Source: Aspidapion aeneum
Lineage: Eukaryota; Arthropoda; Insecta; Coleoptera; Brentidae
Assembly: GCA_963576565.1 (NCBI GenBank)
Contig: OY755048.1
Location: 9,649,984 to 9,713,983 of the forward strand
Length of the DNA: 64,000 bases
Reading direction: 5' to 3'
Under the pieces are notes generated by a model that was given only the letters and a program-made list of their open reading frames with translations, was not told the origin of the DNA and searched no databases. Below, in pieces: positions 1-11,399 of the stretch. The position numbers and the translations under genes were made by a program. Each line of letters starts with the position of its first letter. The first letter of the stretch is position 1.

Positions 1-185
1 ATATTAAACACAAATTTAACAAAATCTGGTAGATTTGTATTAGCAGCTATTACCAATCGAATAATGTTAACGATTTTTTTCTAGTCGATCAAATTTTTTA
101 ATAACATGGCTGACTTTGTTTTTTCTTATGGCCGCTATTTTGGATTTATACACTTCATTAAATAGAGCATAAAAGGTAAAAAGCT
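1..185. repeat. Dispersed repeat, inverted relative to 3747-3915
   Basis: This stretch reads as an imperfect reverse complement of about 3747-3915. Shared words include TATGCTCTAT, GCGGCCATAA and TTAAATTTGTGT. The two copies bracket the first 3.9 kb. No coding capacity is evident, and the family is not recognised. Confidence 0.5.
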
Positions 186-295
186 CGTTTTTACTTTGTT
201 TAACATGCCTATTTTGGTATAACGGAAAATGCGAATTAACTAAAAAAACAGTGGAAAAGTTTTCAAATTGGAAAATATTGGGCATGTAAGAATGT

Positions 296-582
296 CGGGT
301 CGCGGAAATTTCTTCAAAAAATTTTTTTTCAATTTTTTTGTTCGAACGGAAAAAAATTTTCGTTCGAACAAGATGTTTTCAAACAAATTTCCGTTCGAAC
401 AAAATGTTTTCGAACCAATTTCCGTTCGAAGCAATTGTTTTCGAACAAATTTCCGTTTGGACAAAATTTTTCGAACAAATTTCCGTTCGAACAAAACGAC
501 TTTCAAAGAAAATGTTTTCGAACTATTGCTTTCAAAAAAATGGTTTTCGAACAACAGGTTTTCAAACAAAGATCCGCGACCC
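296..582. mobile_element. 287-bp hAT-like MITE made of TTCGAAC minisatellite
   Basis: The ends read GGGTCGCGGA and TCCGCGACCC in inverted orientation. The flanks AAGAATGT (288-295) and ATGAATGT (583-590) match at 7 of 8 positions, as an 8-bp target duplication would. The interior is a degenerate tandem repeat of roughly 35-40 bp built from TTTCCGTTCGAACAAA and ATGTTTTCGAAC. Open frames across it come from the repeat and are not a gene. The hAT assignment rests only on the 8-bp duplication. Confidence 0.6.
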
Positions 583-1436
583 ATGAATGTTTTATTTTGT
601 ATTGTAAGAACGCTGGAGGAGCTCAGGATATTTACTTTTAGCGATTGGTACATGTGCTGGATTTGAGCTCTAGTTGACCCCTTAGCTTTGTTATCGGTTT
701 CTAGTTCTTGGCCTTGTTTTTGCTAAAGGTCAAAAATGTAAAGTTAGAAAATAGAGGTCCTAACAGATAAATAAAACAATTAGAAAAGTTTTGACACATA
801 ATTGCATATGTCGGTGTGACACCAAACAGGAGCGTACCAATGGGTGACGCAAGGAGGCAGCCGCCTCAGGCAACCACCTTAAGAGGGCAACCACATTTCA
901 ATATTTTGCCGCTCTCTAAAAAACTCAATAATCTGCAATTAAAAAGATAAGGTAAATAATAATGTGGTGCAAAAGAAAAGGTAAAAACAAACTGATCCCA
1001 CATAGCAGAATCACGTGTTTAACACGTGAAAAACGCGTGAGAAAAAAAACGTTGATTTTAAAAACTGCTAGAAAAACACGTTTATTTCATATATGAAAAC
1101 AAGCTCACAGTTCATTCATTAACGTTATTAAAAATACCGTTGCTAAAAACGACGTTGTAATAACGCCATTATCAAATCAAAACAGCAATGTTTTTACGTT
1201 ATTTTCAAGTGAATTCTAAGTAGATTTTTATCAACTTCAAAATCACATTAGGTTCGCGCCTTTTCTACACGAATTTTAAAACGCCACTTTCATGGCTTTT
1301 CTACCAAATATTTTTGAGATTTTACTAAAAGCAGCGCTATCTATGGGCGACATTTTTCACTTCGACGACATCTATCCAAGATTGCTTTGGACTCTAAACT
1401 CCAAAAACCAGTTAATAAACTGACCCCTGATCCTTT
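583..1436. other. Intergenic, no gene seen
   Basis: AT-rich sequence without splice-supported coding frames. A short segment near 830-900 resembles 45530-45610 (shared GGGTGA, GGCAGYCNCCTCAGG, AGAGGGCAA), so it is probably a decayed repeat. Confidence 0.5.
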
Positions 1437-2275
1437 CAGTGTTGCCACCCTCGACCCTGAGGTCTTCGGTAGAAGGCTTCGAGAAAAATCGGTAGATTTC
1501 GGTAGATTTTTTAATCATCTCAGCAAGCAGTGCAGGAGAACTATCGATAGTTTGGATTGATTTAGTAAGTAAATTGTATTTCTACGATTTGTTTTTACTG
1601 ACAAAATACCAAAATTAAGAATTAAATAAAAAAATTAGGTACATACTATGGACCTATTGCAATAAAGCGAGGCACAAATTGTGCCGGCCACTATATTGAC
1701 AGTTTCGCATTAAAAACTGACAGTTGATCTTTCAAAATTGACATACCAAAGTCGACTTTAGAAATCCAGTCATTTATTTTCCATTAATTGTGGCGTCACT
1801 ATTAATTCCGGCTCTTATAATGCGCAATGGCCTTATTTTGAAAGAAGACAGCTGTTCTTATAATGTGAAACTGTCAATATAGTGCCCGGCACAATTTGTG
1901 CCTGGTTTTATTGCAATAGGTCCCTATTAGGTAGATAATATTATAAACAAAACCTCAGGGTTTATAATAGCGTGATCTTTAATGCCGCTTGCGGCTGCCG
2001 GCTAAGTATATCGCAAAATCCAAGAGATGGCGCCATAAATACACTTTTAAAAACAATGGCTTGAAATAAAAATTTTATTCTACAAAGGATCTTACATAAA
2101 AAGAATATTTTATTTATGGTGTTTTTTTTTAATCGCGATTACGAGGCGTATTACAAAAAAAAACAAGTTTATATTGAAAAAAAAATCGGTAGAAAACTAT
2201 GGTAATTCGGTATATCGTAAAGTAAAAGGCTAAATCGGTAGATCTACCGAAAAATCGGTAGAGGTGACAACACTG
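1437..2275. mobile_element. hAT-like non-autonomous element with ATCGGTAGA subterminal repeats
   Basis: The left end reads CAGTGTTGCCACC and the reverse complement of the right end reads CAGTGTTGTCACC. Perfect 8-bp flanking duplications GATCCTTT lie at 1429-1436 and 2276-2283, the hallmark of hAT transposition. Several ATCGGTAGA copies lie just inside both ends, like the subterminal transposase-binding repeats known in hAT elements. No transposase frame is present, and a second element is nested at 1649-1924. Confidence 0.85.
1649..1924. mobile_element. Nested 276-bp MITE with TA target duplication
   Basis: The terminal inverted repeats are about 55 bp long. The left arm starts GGACCTATTGCAATAAA and the right arm ends TTTATTGCAATAGGTCC; both go on through GGCACAAATTGTGCC and ACTATATTGACAGTTTC. 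TA dinucleotides flank the element (1647-1648 and 1925-1926), as for Tc1/mariner insertion. It sits inside the hAT-like element and is therefore the younger insertion. A diverged relative lies near 21667-21945. Confidence 0.8.
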
Positions 2276-2283
2276 GATCCTTT

Positions 2284-4534
2284 ACTATCACGACGCATCA
2301 GTTATTAACCTGATAAAGATACAATAATATTGTGTGAAAATGTTTAATGTTGAAAATTCTTGTTTAGCTTTTAAAGAAAACCTAGTGTATGTATAGGGAT
2401 TTTGTTTTGCCTAGAGCGCCATCTTTTAAAATTCTCTTAAAGTGTTGTAGTCTTAAACTAGTGAACTTCTAGAACTTCCTTTCGCGTCATTTTTAAGTTT
2501 TAAAAAAGTTGTTATAAAACGTGACAAAAAAAGACGCAGAGAAGTTTTAATCTAGTGGCGTTTTAGAACATGTTTTGGAGGACTTTTCAAGTGTGAATTG
2601 GCGAGGGTAAAAAAGACGTTATATACACAGCATCAGAAACTTCAACAAAAACTACATTTTTTATGGCTTGATTCCTCCTGGTTTATAAGATATCTTTAAG
2701 CATGTAGATTTAACAAAACAAATATAACATGATATGAGGTTGTTTTCTAGTAGAAAATAACTTTGTTATTTTTGTTTACATTAATTTAACGTTGATGTGA
2801 TTTTTGTGCTATGTGGGATGAGTTTGCAGAGAATATAATCATAGAGTAAGATAGTATGTATTACTTACTCTATGATATAATAGGCATAACTAGGTACGAA
2901 TATTTTAATGTATGTATGTACATGCGTGTATTAATTTAAACCATAGTTCAGCCCCCTCTAGCTCAAAACTAACTTATTATCGACTTATTGGTCTAAGTCA
3001 CAAAAAATTTCCGACTTGCCTCTTTTGAAACTATACAATATACGTTATTTCTTTAAATTATTTTTTTTTTTAATTTTCGCCTGCCCCCTTTTTTCCTTTT
3101 TTCTAAAAATACTTAATTTTTCTCAAAGTTACGCGCAAATTGTTTTCCACAACGCAATTTCTTCCAAAATGTATTTGAATTTTACAACATTTTTGCCTAC
3201 TTTGCAATTTTTTTCAATTTTTTGAGTAGTTTTTTTTATATTGCAAACATTTTCTTCTATGGCGCAGTTTTTGCCGTAAAGAACTTAATTTTTCAGAAAT
3301 TTTCGCCTACGACGCTATTTTCTTCGTTATAACTACAAAAAATTTTCCGCGGCGCGAATAGTACATTGAAAACCTAAAGACTGGACACATTTAATCCCAA
3401 GGCGAGAATGTTTTTAGGTGTCTTCAAAGTTTCGTGTGTTGTGTATACTTACTTACTAGATTTTTGCGGTTACTTTTATTCTCCGAAGGATTGAAAAGTA
3501 TCTTTTAGCTCATCAAAAGAGAAATTCAAAATAAGCTTTTAGTCTCTATATAGTTATAAAAAAAAGGATTACAAAAGATATTTGTTTTTAAATTAGCGAT
3601 CTCAGTTTTTCCTTTGCCTGCAGCAACCAAAAAGTTATGCACGCCCCTGCAACAAACACAATTATCACAGCCAGCTAAGCAAAAAACTGTATTTTTCATA
3701 CATTTTCATTTACCGTGAGAGGCTTGTTATACATGGCTGAAAAGTTTTTTTTATGCTCTATATCTAATGACGTATAAGTTCAATATGGCGGCCATAAAAA
3801 ATAACAAAGTTAGCTAGGATTTCAAAAAAACTAGAAGGCCTAAAAAAATTGTTAACGTCGTTGCGTAGTTGCTAAAAAATTTATAAATTTTATTAAATTT
3901 GTGTGCAAGATGGCGGAAAAATACAAATTTAAGTTTAAGTTTAATATTTTTAAAACCACTGCAGAATTTTTAATTTTAATACAGCATCTGATTGGGCTGG
4001 GAATAGTGCAACTTTCTTTTTAATGTAACCAAAATTGTATCTAATCTGTTTCCGAAATCCTTATGTATTTACTTTTATCAGGCACACCCTATATAACTGT
4101 CAATATTAAACTTTCAAAAGGTTAACGAGGCTTTTTATTTTTTTACTTTGAATGGAATGGATGTTAAGGTTTTATTTAAAAGTCAAAAGTAAGATTATTT
4201 TTTTTTAAGTTTCTTGTGGGGACTTATGTGAACAATGATGCTTGAGATTCTCCTGAAAAATGAAATAGCTAGTAAAAAAATGTACAGGTATCTAATCTAG
4301 GAGATAAGTGTAAATAAAAATATCGAAATCACTACATATAATAATAACTAGATTTTATAAGTGAAATTAACACTTTATAGTTGAAACTAACATAAAAAAT
4401 GTGGTGATAACTCTTTATTACCCAAGTGATATTTAGAAATTTTATATACTTATTATACTATAATTTTATGGTGAAGTTTTGTTACCATTTATGAGCGAGC
4501 ACTCTGTGTGCTTCGCTACTTAAAATTAAGGTGT
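2284..4534. other. AT-rich intergenic region without genes
   Basis: No splice-supported coding frame was found. The part from 3000 to 3340 is T-rich with repeated phrases like GCCTACGACGC and CGCAATTT. The part from 3747 to 3915 is the inverted partner of the repeat at the window start. Confidence 0.5.
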
Positions 4535-4917
4535 TATACCGGATGAACCATAAAAAAAACTATAGAAAAAATTCAAGCATTTTTTAAAAAGGTAACAAAG
4601 ATGAGATAAAACAAAAGTTCTCTTGACAGTTACTTTCAACTCTTTATCCAGTTGATAGGACTATCCTGAATTTGTGTTCTCCTTAACGTTCGTGAGAGTA
4701 GACTATAGTTCGCAGCTTTCTGACAGTTCCTCTCTAAGGCAGAAAATACTCTAGGGTATTTCTGTCAAATGAAGCCTTAAGGCAGCATATATTAAATTTT
4801 GTTTCGACTACCCAATACTACTACATAGTACGATGACGCCGTCTTAAAATTTAAAGTACATTGACAAGTTCAAGAAAGTTTAAATTAAGTAGTTGTTTTA
4901 ATGTTTCACCCGGTATA
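4535..4917. mobile_element. MITE with TACCGG termini
   Basis: Inverted ends read TATACCGGATGAACCATAAA on the left and TATACCGGGTGAAACATTAAA-like on the reverse complement of the right. The outermost TA on each side could be a Tc1/mariner-type target duplication. The interior, about 340 bp, has no coding frame. Confidence 0.6.
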
Positions 4918-6722
4918 AATTAGTTCAAAATGCAAGACTTTCAAGGTACTACAAAATCATTTTTCTTTAAAAAAATAAGTCTAAACTTTTTTTTTTGGTT
5001 GCTACACCCGATTTTGTAGTACTGTACTATAAGGGTAGGTAAGAAAATTTTGTCTTGCATTATCGTGTGTAATTGAAGTGAAGAAAATAATATTTAGCTA
5101 CATGTGTTAAAACAAAAAATAAAGCAAAATGTATTACTGCACGCTTTTCAAAATAGCACGACGATAAAAATATTAATATGACTGTATCAATGTTTATTGT
5201 GAACCACTGAAGAAACAGTGGTTTAAAATATCAAATATTATACATAATAGTAATGTTTGTTAAAAAAAAAACAAAGTTGCGTAAACAATAAAAACCACCC
5301 CTGTTTTGAGGGTATTATATCTAAAAGAAACATTTACGTGACTTTTTAGTTGAAGTATGATATTTATAAATATATATTAAATAGTTGCTAGTTGACAAAT
5401 ATAAGAACTAGTCTCGAACGACAATGAAAAAAAAACTGAAAAAAAAAATTAATTATTTTATTGGGTTCTCTGGCTATTCTAAAGTCATGTGACAAATAAA
5501 AAGTCTTTGCTATTCTGCGTTTTTGCAGTGAATCGTTTATTATTTTTTTAATATCCTATACTGTCCTGTGATCGATCATACTAGTCAGATATTGTGATTT
5601 GTATAAGCTTATTTGTGGTAAAAAAATCAAAATCTTTTAAAAAATGAGAGACCAATTTTCTACCCAAGCGTAGGAAAAAAACTAGAGATCAAATAACCAA
5701 ACAACAAAATTTTTGCATTTTCACATATCATTCCATAATAATATGATTCATTTTAATTTTTATATTGCCATTGTGTACTTTGTTATTTCTGTTATAAATT
5801 GTTTTAATTATTAAAATATCTGTTATTTTTATAACGCTAACTCTTACACTTATAAACTGTTCAAATAAAATAATGTGTAATAAGCTACTGACAATTTTAA
5901 AATTTATTCAAATCTGTTAACCATATAGTTAAAACAATTGTCAATTTAATTCTAAAAAAAATCTTAAATTTAAAACTATTTGATGCACAGTTTTGGATAA
6001 ATTTCTGGAAAATCTTCTAGCGGACATCTTAGATATCCGTTGTACACGAAAGGCAACAAAATTTCATTTAATATCTTGAGTTCACTTTTAAGTCTTGTAT
6101 TTTTAAACCATTTTACTTTAGTTTGAATGCTTGACAAAACTAAAAAAAGTCTTTATTTATCGCTAGTTTATGTATTTTTATAATAGCACTTTTATTTTTT
6201 AACAATCTGTTATGTTTAATTTGTCATCATTTCATTAAAAACTTTTACTTGTGACGGTTTAATAAAAGTTCATTTCCTGTCATGACTAAAGCTTTTCCCA
6301 AAGCTCACCAGATTTGCAACATTTTTGAGTAGTTTTTTTTATGATATACTCTTGTATAAAGTTTTATTTTAAATGCTTCTTGCAATTATTTTTATATCTG
6401 CATGTCTCCAGTAAATTTTAGGCACTTTCATCTAAATGATCTAGGGGACAGACTAATTAATTCATAAATTATTTGTTAATTTGACAATAATTCTTAAAAA
6501 TTATAAAATTTAGCAAATCTGGAAGATTTCTAGCATAATTTTTAAAAAACTAAAAAATACATCGTTTATACACGTAGTATAAACAAATAATATTCAATAA
6601 TCCAAACGCCTGCAAAAAAATTAAAAAATCAAAAAATCAACTAAAAAATAGGTTTTTTGTTCGAGAAGAAAAGGTCTGTACCCCCTGGATCCTGTACCCC
6701 CTGGATCCGTCACCGAATTTAT
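4918..6722. other. AT-rich intergenic region without genes
   Basis: No gene seen. A small imperfect inverted repeat (ATGCAAGAC and GTACTACAAAATC in both orientations) lies at about 4928-5063. The phrase TACCCCCTGGATCC is directly repeated at about 6679-6710. Confidence 0.5.
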
Positions 6723-6898
6723 CAGTCGCGGATCTACGGGAGGGGAAAAAGGGGAAAGTTCCCCCCCAAATCTTAAACTATATTTAGTTTTGACTAACAG
6801 AATACATCTCCTGGTCACTATGCTTAATAGTTTTATGCAATATTTATTATGATATTTCCACCCCCCCCCCCCAAATAAACTTCCCAGATCCGCCCCGG
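6723..6898. mobile_element. Short MITE related to the 19.6-kb and 39.4-kb elements
   Basis: The left end CAGTCGCGGATCTACGGG and right end CCCAGATCCGCCCCGG are inverted. The first 110 bp match the reverse complement of the right ends of the elements at 19599-20484 and 39376-41010 (shared GATCTACGG, ATATTTAGTTTT, CTCCTGGTCA-like). The interior has a C13 tract. The target duplication is unclear, at best 6 of 8. Confidence 0.5.
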
Positions 6899-7590
6899 AA
6901 TCTCTGACTATACCATTTAGTCCAGTCTTTAATTTTTAACTAAAATAATCGTTTTCTTTTGAATATTTTTTGTACTCTCTGTATAAAACTCCAAGTTTCT
7001 TAAGTTTTAATCATTACAGGTTAAGAAACCAACAGATTTGTCAACTTTTAATATTTTTGAAATATATTATCAAATTAGCAATTAAGTTTGTTCCCTAAAC
7101 CATTTTGATGAGTGTATGACAACTACTAAACAATATTTTATTTCTTTATCTGATATTTTCTTGGCAGGTTTGTTACCTTAAATCACTTAGCGTATGGAGT
7201 ATTAGTTTTAGTTAAATTAATTATATTATTTTAAACGATGAAATTTAGAACATAACGTTTCTTCTTAAAATTCAAAATCTTAAGATGTTAAATGAAATAT
7301 TGTGTACCGATTTGTACGTGGCTTAACCTGATTCAGTAAATGGGATAATCACATTAAACCATTTCATATATTGGTTATTTTCGACGTATATAAGAGTAAT
7401 AAAGGTAAGGTTAAACGACTTTGTTTAGGTTATTTAAGTTAAGTTTATAGATGTAAACTTGAAATTATTCTATTCATGTAGAAAATGGAATTGAAATAAA
7501 AATCGGTTAAAAAAATGCTTATTTATTTATTTAATTACAAGACAGTCTTTTATTTATTTTTATGTTTTATGTATTTTGTATTTTTAACAT
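6899..7590. other. Intergenic and 3' flank of the secreted-protein gene
   Basis: AT-rich. On the minus strand, AATAAA-type signals lie within 40-80 bp after the stop codon of the secreted-protein gene (plus-strand TTTATT at about 7520-7556). No other gene seen. Confidence 0.5.
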
Positions 7591-7746
7591 CTACGCAGAA
7601 TCTGGTGTGGTTGTAGTTGAATCGGTACCAGGTTCCGTTGTTGTGGTACTAGTTGTAGTATTGCTACCAACTTTTTCGGTGGTTGAACTCGGACTTTTGT
7701 ATTCAATTACAAACTTTGATTTTTTATCATCAGGATTAGGAACATC
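7591..7746 (-). CDS. Secreted-protein gene, terminal exon 4
   Basis: The acceptor ATATTTTAG is followed in phase 0 by DVPNPDDKKS, an acidic/basic stretch, then clusters of Thr such as TTTSTTTTEPGT, ending at TAG. The plus-strand open frame over this region is its shadow. Confidence 0.75.
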   Translation of the reverse strand, partial: DVPNPDDKKSKFVIEYKSPSSTTEKVGSNTTTSTTTTEPGTDSTTTTPDSA

Positions 7747-9918
7747 CTAAAATATTTTAAAATAATTACAAAAAAAAAATTAAACGCTAAAAAAGCTAAC
7801 AATATTGAATTTATTAAGTAAATGTGAATGCAAACACAATATTTTACATTTTGATTCAAACTTCTAATGTTCTACAAATATTCTTAAACATTTGAGCAGT
7901 TAGTTAGTAATGCAATGGGGCAAAATGGATCAATTTTATGCACTGGAATTTGCCAGTAATACGTTTAGAAAACTTTTAGCCCTTCTTAATTATGATATCA
8001 AAATTATAAACATTTGAGTTATGAAGTAAAACGGTACATGGCTTGCGCAATATTAGTATAAAACTTGTCAATTTTCTTTGACTAATGTATTACTGGCGCT
8101 TCGGAATTCTAAATTAACGCTTACCTTTTTTTCATCAATTTTGGCAGTGAAATTATTTTTACTGCCAAGGTTTTTATCTTCAACCCGATTTTCTACTGTA
8201 CTATTATCACCATCATTTGATGCCCTTGTTTCAATTAGATTTTCATTTTCTTGGGGAATGGAATAAAAATAGTAAACTGGTCCACTAGGTATTGGATTTT
8301 CCAAGAAAGCTCTAACAATTGGAACTAGAGGTGAGAAAGAACTTTCTTCGGCTTTATTATTCTCGAAATTTAAAGATTTTGCTGATCTAGATGCCTCTTT
8401 ATCGAATATTTCTTCAAAACTATTAAAGGTTTTTTGTTCAGGACCAACAGAGGTTACAGCGATTCTCTGCTTTGGGAGATCAATATTTTGGGCTGATCCT
8501 AAAAAAAACAAATTAATGTGATCCGCATAATACCAAACGGCCTTCGGCAGACTTACCACTGAAAAATACAACAGTAGAAGATGCATCACCATCCCCAAAC
8601 TTGTTATGATATCCAAACCCTCTTAAAACTTCGGACGATTCTTCTTCTAAACTTCTAGATAATTTTAAGTTTGCCTCAACATCAGGCAGCACATTATTTT
8701 CAATATTTTGCAAGTTGGTGTTTTCAGGATTTGAGTACTGAAACGAGGTTGTAAGGGGCTGATAAAAAATGTTCGGAATTGTAAAGTATGGCTGCGGAAA
8801 ATATTCTGCGGGTTGGTAAAAATATTGGCCAAGTGCCAAAGGACACCATAACAAAGCCACAACCTAAAAATACAATTTTTAAAGTCTCTAAAAGAGTGAA
8901 GCGGTATTCTAGACGTTCAATTTTAATTGAAAAAACTGAATTTAGAATTTTTAAAACGCAAGTATTTAAATCAAAGGTTTTTCTCTCGTTAAGACAATGG
9001 AGCATATTATGACCTATGTATGTAATTATGTAGGGATATTATCGACAATCATCATAAGTAGGTAATGCAATTCATTGCTTGACTGCTTAAGCTTTTTATT
9101 AAATATTGTTTAAAACTTGATTGTTAACTAAAGAAACATTGAGGAAATAATTGCTCGGCATATTTTTGGGCGGTCCGTTTTTGGTATTAAAACCCGAAAA
9201 TCTTGTTTAGTGTATGACATTTTCAACGCATAATGTCAAGGCCAATATCTAAAGCACTCGTAAGATAATTAAAGACATCTTACATACTTGTTATTCCTAC
9301 CCGAAATTGCGAAAGTAGGTACAAGAACTGGAGTCACTGCTGATCGTGATCTTTGCGAGAGATTTCGATTTGTTACAAAACTTAAATGCAAATTGGCTCG
9401 GCATAATTCTAGCTTACAAGAATGTACTACAGACATGCATGCACTGTATGAGTTACAATAACCCTACCAAATAAAAAAAAGAAATTGCTTTTATTTTGAT
9501 GTCTACTGCATCTAAACTTAAAAACTATTATACCGATGTTTTTAAAATTAAGCTCTAGAACAAGCTATGTATCGTACAACTATTTATAATTTAAATCAAT
9601 TCTATAAAAGTTAAAAATTTTACATTCCAGATATTTCCAATAGTAATATTCCACCTATTAATATAAAAAAGTTTAAAAAAGGTTTTGCTTTTCTAAAATA
9701 ATGACCACAAAAAAAAACGTCTTCTCAGTGTTATCGAACATTTTTTACACTTTTTATTAACATTGAAAAAAAATATGTTTACTTTATTAATTGTATATAA
9801 AAATGCAACAATAAGTATTATAAAGTAATTTGTACAAAATTTTAAAAATATGCAAGTTTCTCCAAAATAAAATTTAAATTTACCTTATTGTTATACTTAC
9901 CAAATAAAAAACAGCCAT
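7591..9918 (-). CDS. Secreted low-complexity protein, 4 exons, 284 aa
   Basis: Reconstructed minus-strand gene with coding exons 9901-9918, 8557-8863, 8125-8498 and 7591-7746. They join in frame (855 nt including stop) through consensus GT-AG introns of 1037, 58 and 378 bp. Exon 1 encodes only MAVFYL. Joined to exon 2 it gives a signal peptide MAVFYLVVALLWCPLALG, with likely cleavage before QYFYQ. The mature N-terminus is rich in Tyr, Phe, Pro and Gln. The middle is acidic and polar with an N-glycosylation-like NFT. The last 25 residues are Thr/Ser-rich, suiting O-glycosylation. There is no membrane segment after the signal and no cysteine pattern. This composition occurs in cuticular, chorion, salivary and silk-associated insect proteins, but no family is recognised. 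Function unknown; secretion is well supported, and the exon model is convincing because every junction keeps frame. Confidence 0.8.
8125..8498 (-). CDS. Secreted-protein gene, coding exon 3
   Basis: The acceptor is a T-run followed by AG, and the donor is GTAAGC after codons for IDEKK. Reading through this donor instead would add 19 residues before a stop, so an intron-retained isoform of different C-terminus is conceivable. Confidence 0.8.
8557..8863 (-). CDS. Secreted-protein gene, coding exon 2
   Basis: The acceptor follows TATTTTTAG and the donor is GTAAGT, in phase 1 (AGT G|GT). It encodes the rest of the signal peptide and the Tyr/Phe/Pro/Gln-rich segment, then an acidic stretch ending at FFSG. 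Confidence 0.8.
9901..9918 (-). CDS. Secreted-protein gene, coding exon 1
   Basis: An 18-nt coding exon (MAVFYL) followed by a perfect GTAAGT donor. It is too short to appear as an open frame. It is chosen because exon 2 has no in-frame ATG before its hydrophobic segment, and this exon completes the signal peptide in phase 0. Confidence 0.75.
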
Positions 9919-10698
9919 TATACTAATAAACAATCAAGTGTAACACCTACGACAGTATGAAAAAAAATTGGATCACTTCTTAAACTTGCTAAATCCGTCT
10001 TTATTCGTCACGAACCGCCTTTATCAAGTACCAAAACTTGAATAACCATCGACTGCTTGTACTTTTGGGGATAGGTGTTGATTTATAGTAATATAAAACA
10101 AAAGCTTGCCCCAGCACAAAAAAGGAACTTCTTGTGGGTACCCGCAAAGATAGAAGTACCGCCGTCATTTGGAATTTTTTAAGAATAACTTCCCCATTTT
10201 TTAAATATTTTATCAATAAATCAGTTTAGACAACAAACCAAAAGAATATCCCTGATTTTCAAAAAAATAAATAAATTTTACATGGATTTTAAAAAATTTG
10301 TTTGTGGTTTGATTGAAAACTAAAGAGATATTTTTTTATTGAAAAAATAAAATTCATGAGAAAAAATATTGAAAGGAGATGAAAAGATACTGTAATTTGT
10401 AATGGCTGATTTTTCTATTGAAAATAAATTATGACATTATTTAACATGATAAAATTCACTATGTCTAAAAACAAATTTCTGTATATATATCACAACGTAG
10501 GGACAATGTGGGGGTCCTTCCATGTACTATTTTCTAAAATTTGATCATTAACTTCGAAAATAAATACAAAACCAATAACAGACTTAAATGCAAAAATTTC
10601 AACACTTTATGGAACCTATCAAATTTTCTTAAAACTAAAATTACGTATGTCTGCAAATTCAACATATTATGCTGTCAAATATTTTTTTTGTGTTTTGT
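9919..10698. other. Spacer between the secreted-protein gene and SLC41 gene A
   Basis: Both neighbours read on the minus strand, so this holds the promoter of the first and the 3' UTR of the second. No clear TATA box is seen close to 9918. A minus-strand AATAAA near 10335-10340 could serve the SLC41 transcript. Confidence 0.4.
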
Positions 10699-11399
10699 CT
10701 AATCTTCATCTTGAATGTCGTGGTCAAAGACCAAATACAAAAACTGGAATGCGATAGCTAAAAGGGTAATTCCAAGAAGATCACCAAAAGACGTTAAATA
10801 TGGGATCGCTGAGTTATCGGGATCAATTTTTTTCTTCCACATCCAATGAACCATGATATAGGCTATGTAAAGCAATGTGGCAACTTGCAATACAGCGGCT
10901 AATAAATAAACTACGACAAACATTGAGCTAAGGGAAGTGTCGCCATCTTTAATGTAATCTATGGTAAATATGAAGATTAGGTGTCCTGGAACGACCATTG
11001 TCATTAAAACCCGCGTGGTTTTTGCGTGACTATCTGATCCACAAAACCCGGTTATTGGTGAAATAAAAATCTCTTTCTCATCCTCTCCTTCTTCACCTAG
11101 AACACCCAGTTCTGCTTCTTTATGTAATTCCGTTGACAATCTGCTAGCCTGAACAGCTGTCAAATTACCTCCAACTCCGTTAATTACAGGTTGAAACACA
11201 GCAATACCCTTAAATCTGTTCACCATGAAATCCAGGATTAAACCACCAATGGAACTAATTAACATTGCACCTATTACTGGTGTCCATCCGTTGTAGAGAA
11301 CATCCCTTGTTAAGTCGTTTCTTTTTGCTATCCATACCCATAACGGTATAGCTAGAATATAGGCTGATATTATGAGGGGTGCCAACCAATCCTGGTCGC
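10699..11399 (-). CDS. SLC41 gene A, terminal coding exon 4
   Basis: The acceptor TTTTTTTAG completes the glycine codon split with exon 3 and continues [13 protein letters not shown]. It holds the whole second MgtE repeat, an acidic loop (GEEGEDEKE) between its halves, and the C-terminal HDIQDED before TAG. Confidence 0.94.

Noticed and set aside
240..666. Opposed 130-codon open frames over the TTCGAAC repeat
   Set aside because: Both strands are open because of the repeated unit; composition is that of a minisatellite translation.
8724..9005. 93-aa minus-strand frame starting MLHCLNERK
   Set aside because: It overlaps exon 2 of the secreted-protein gene in another frame and extends into its intron.
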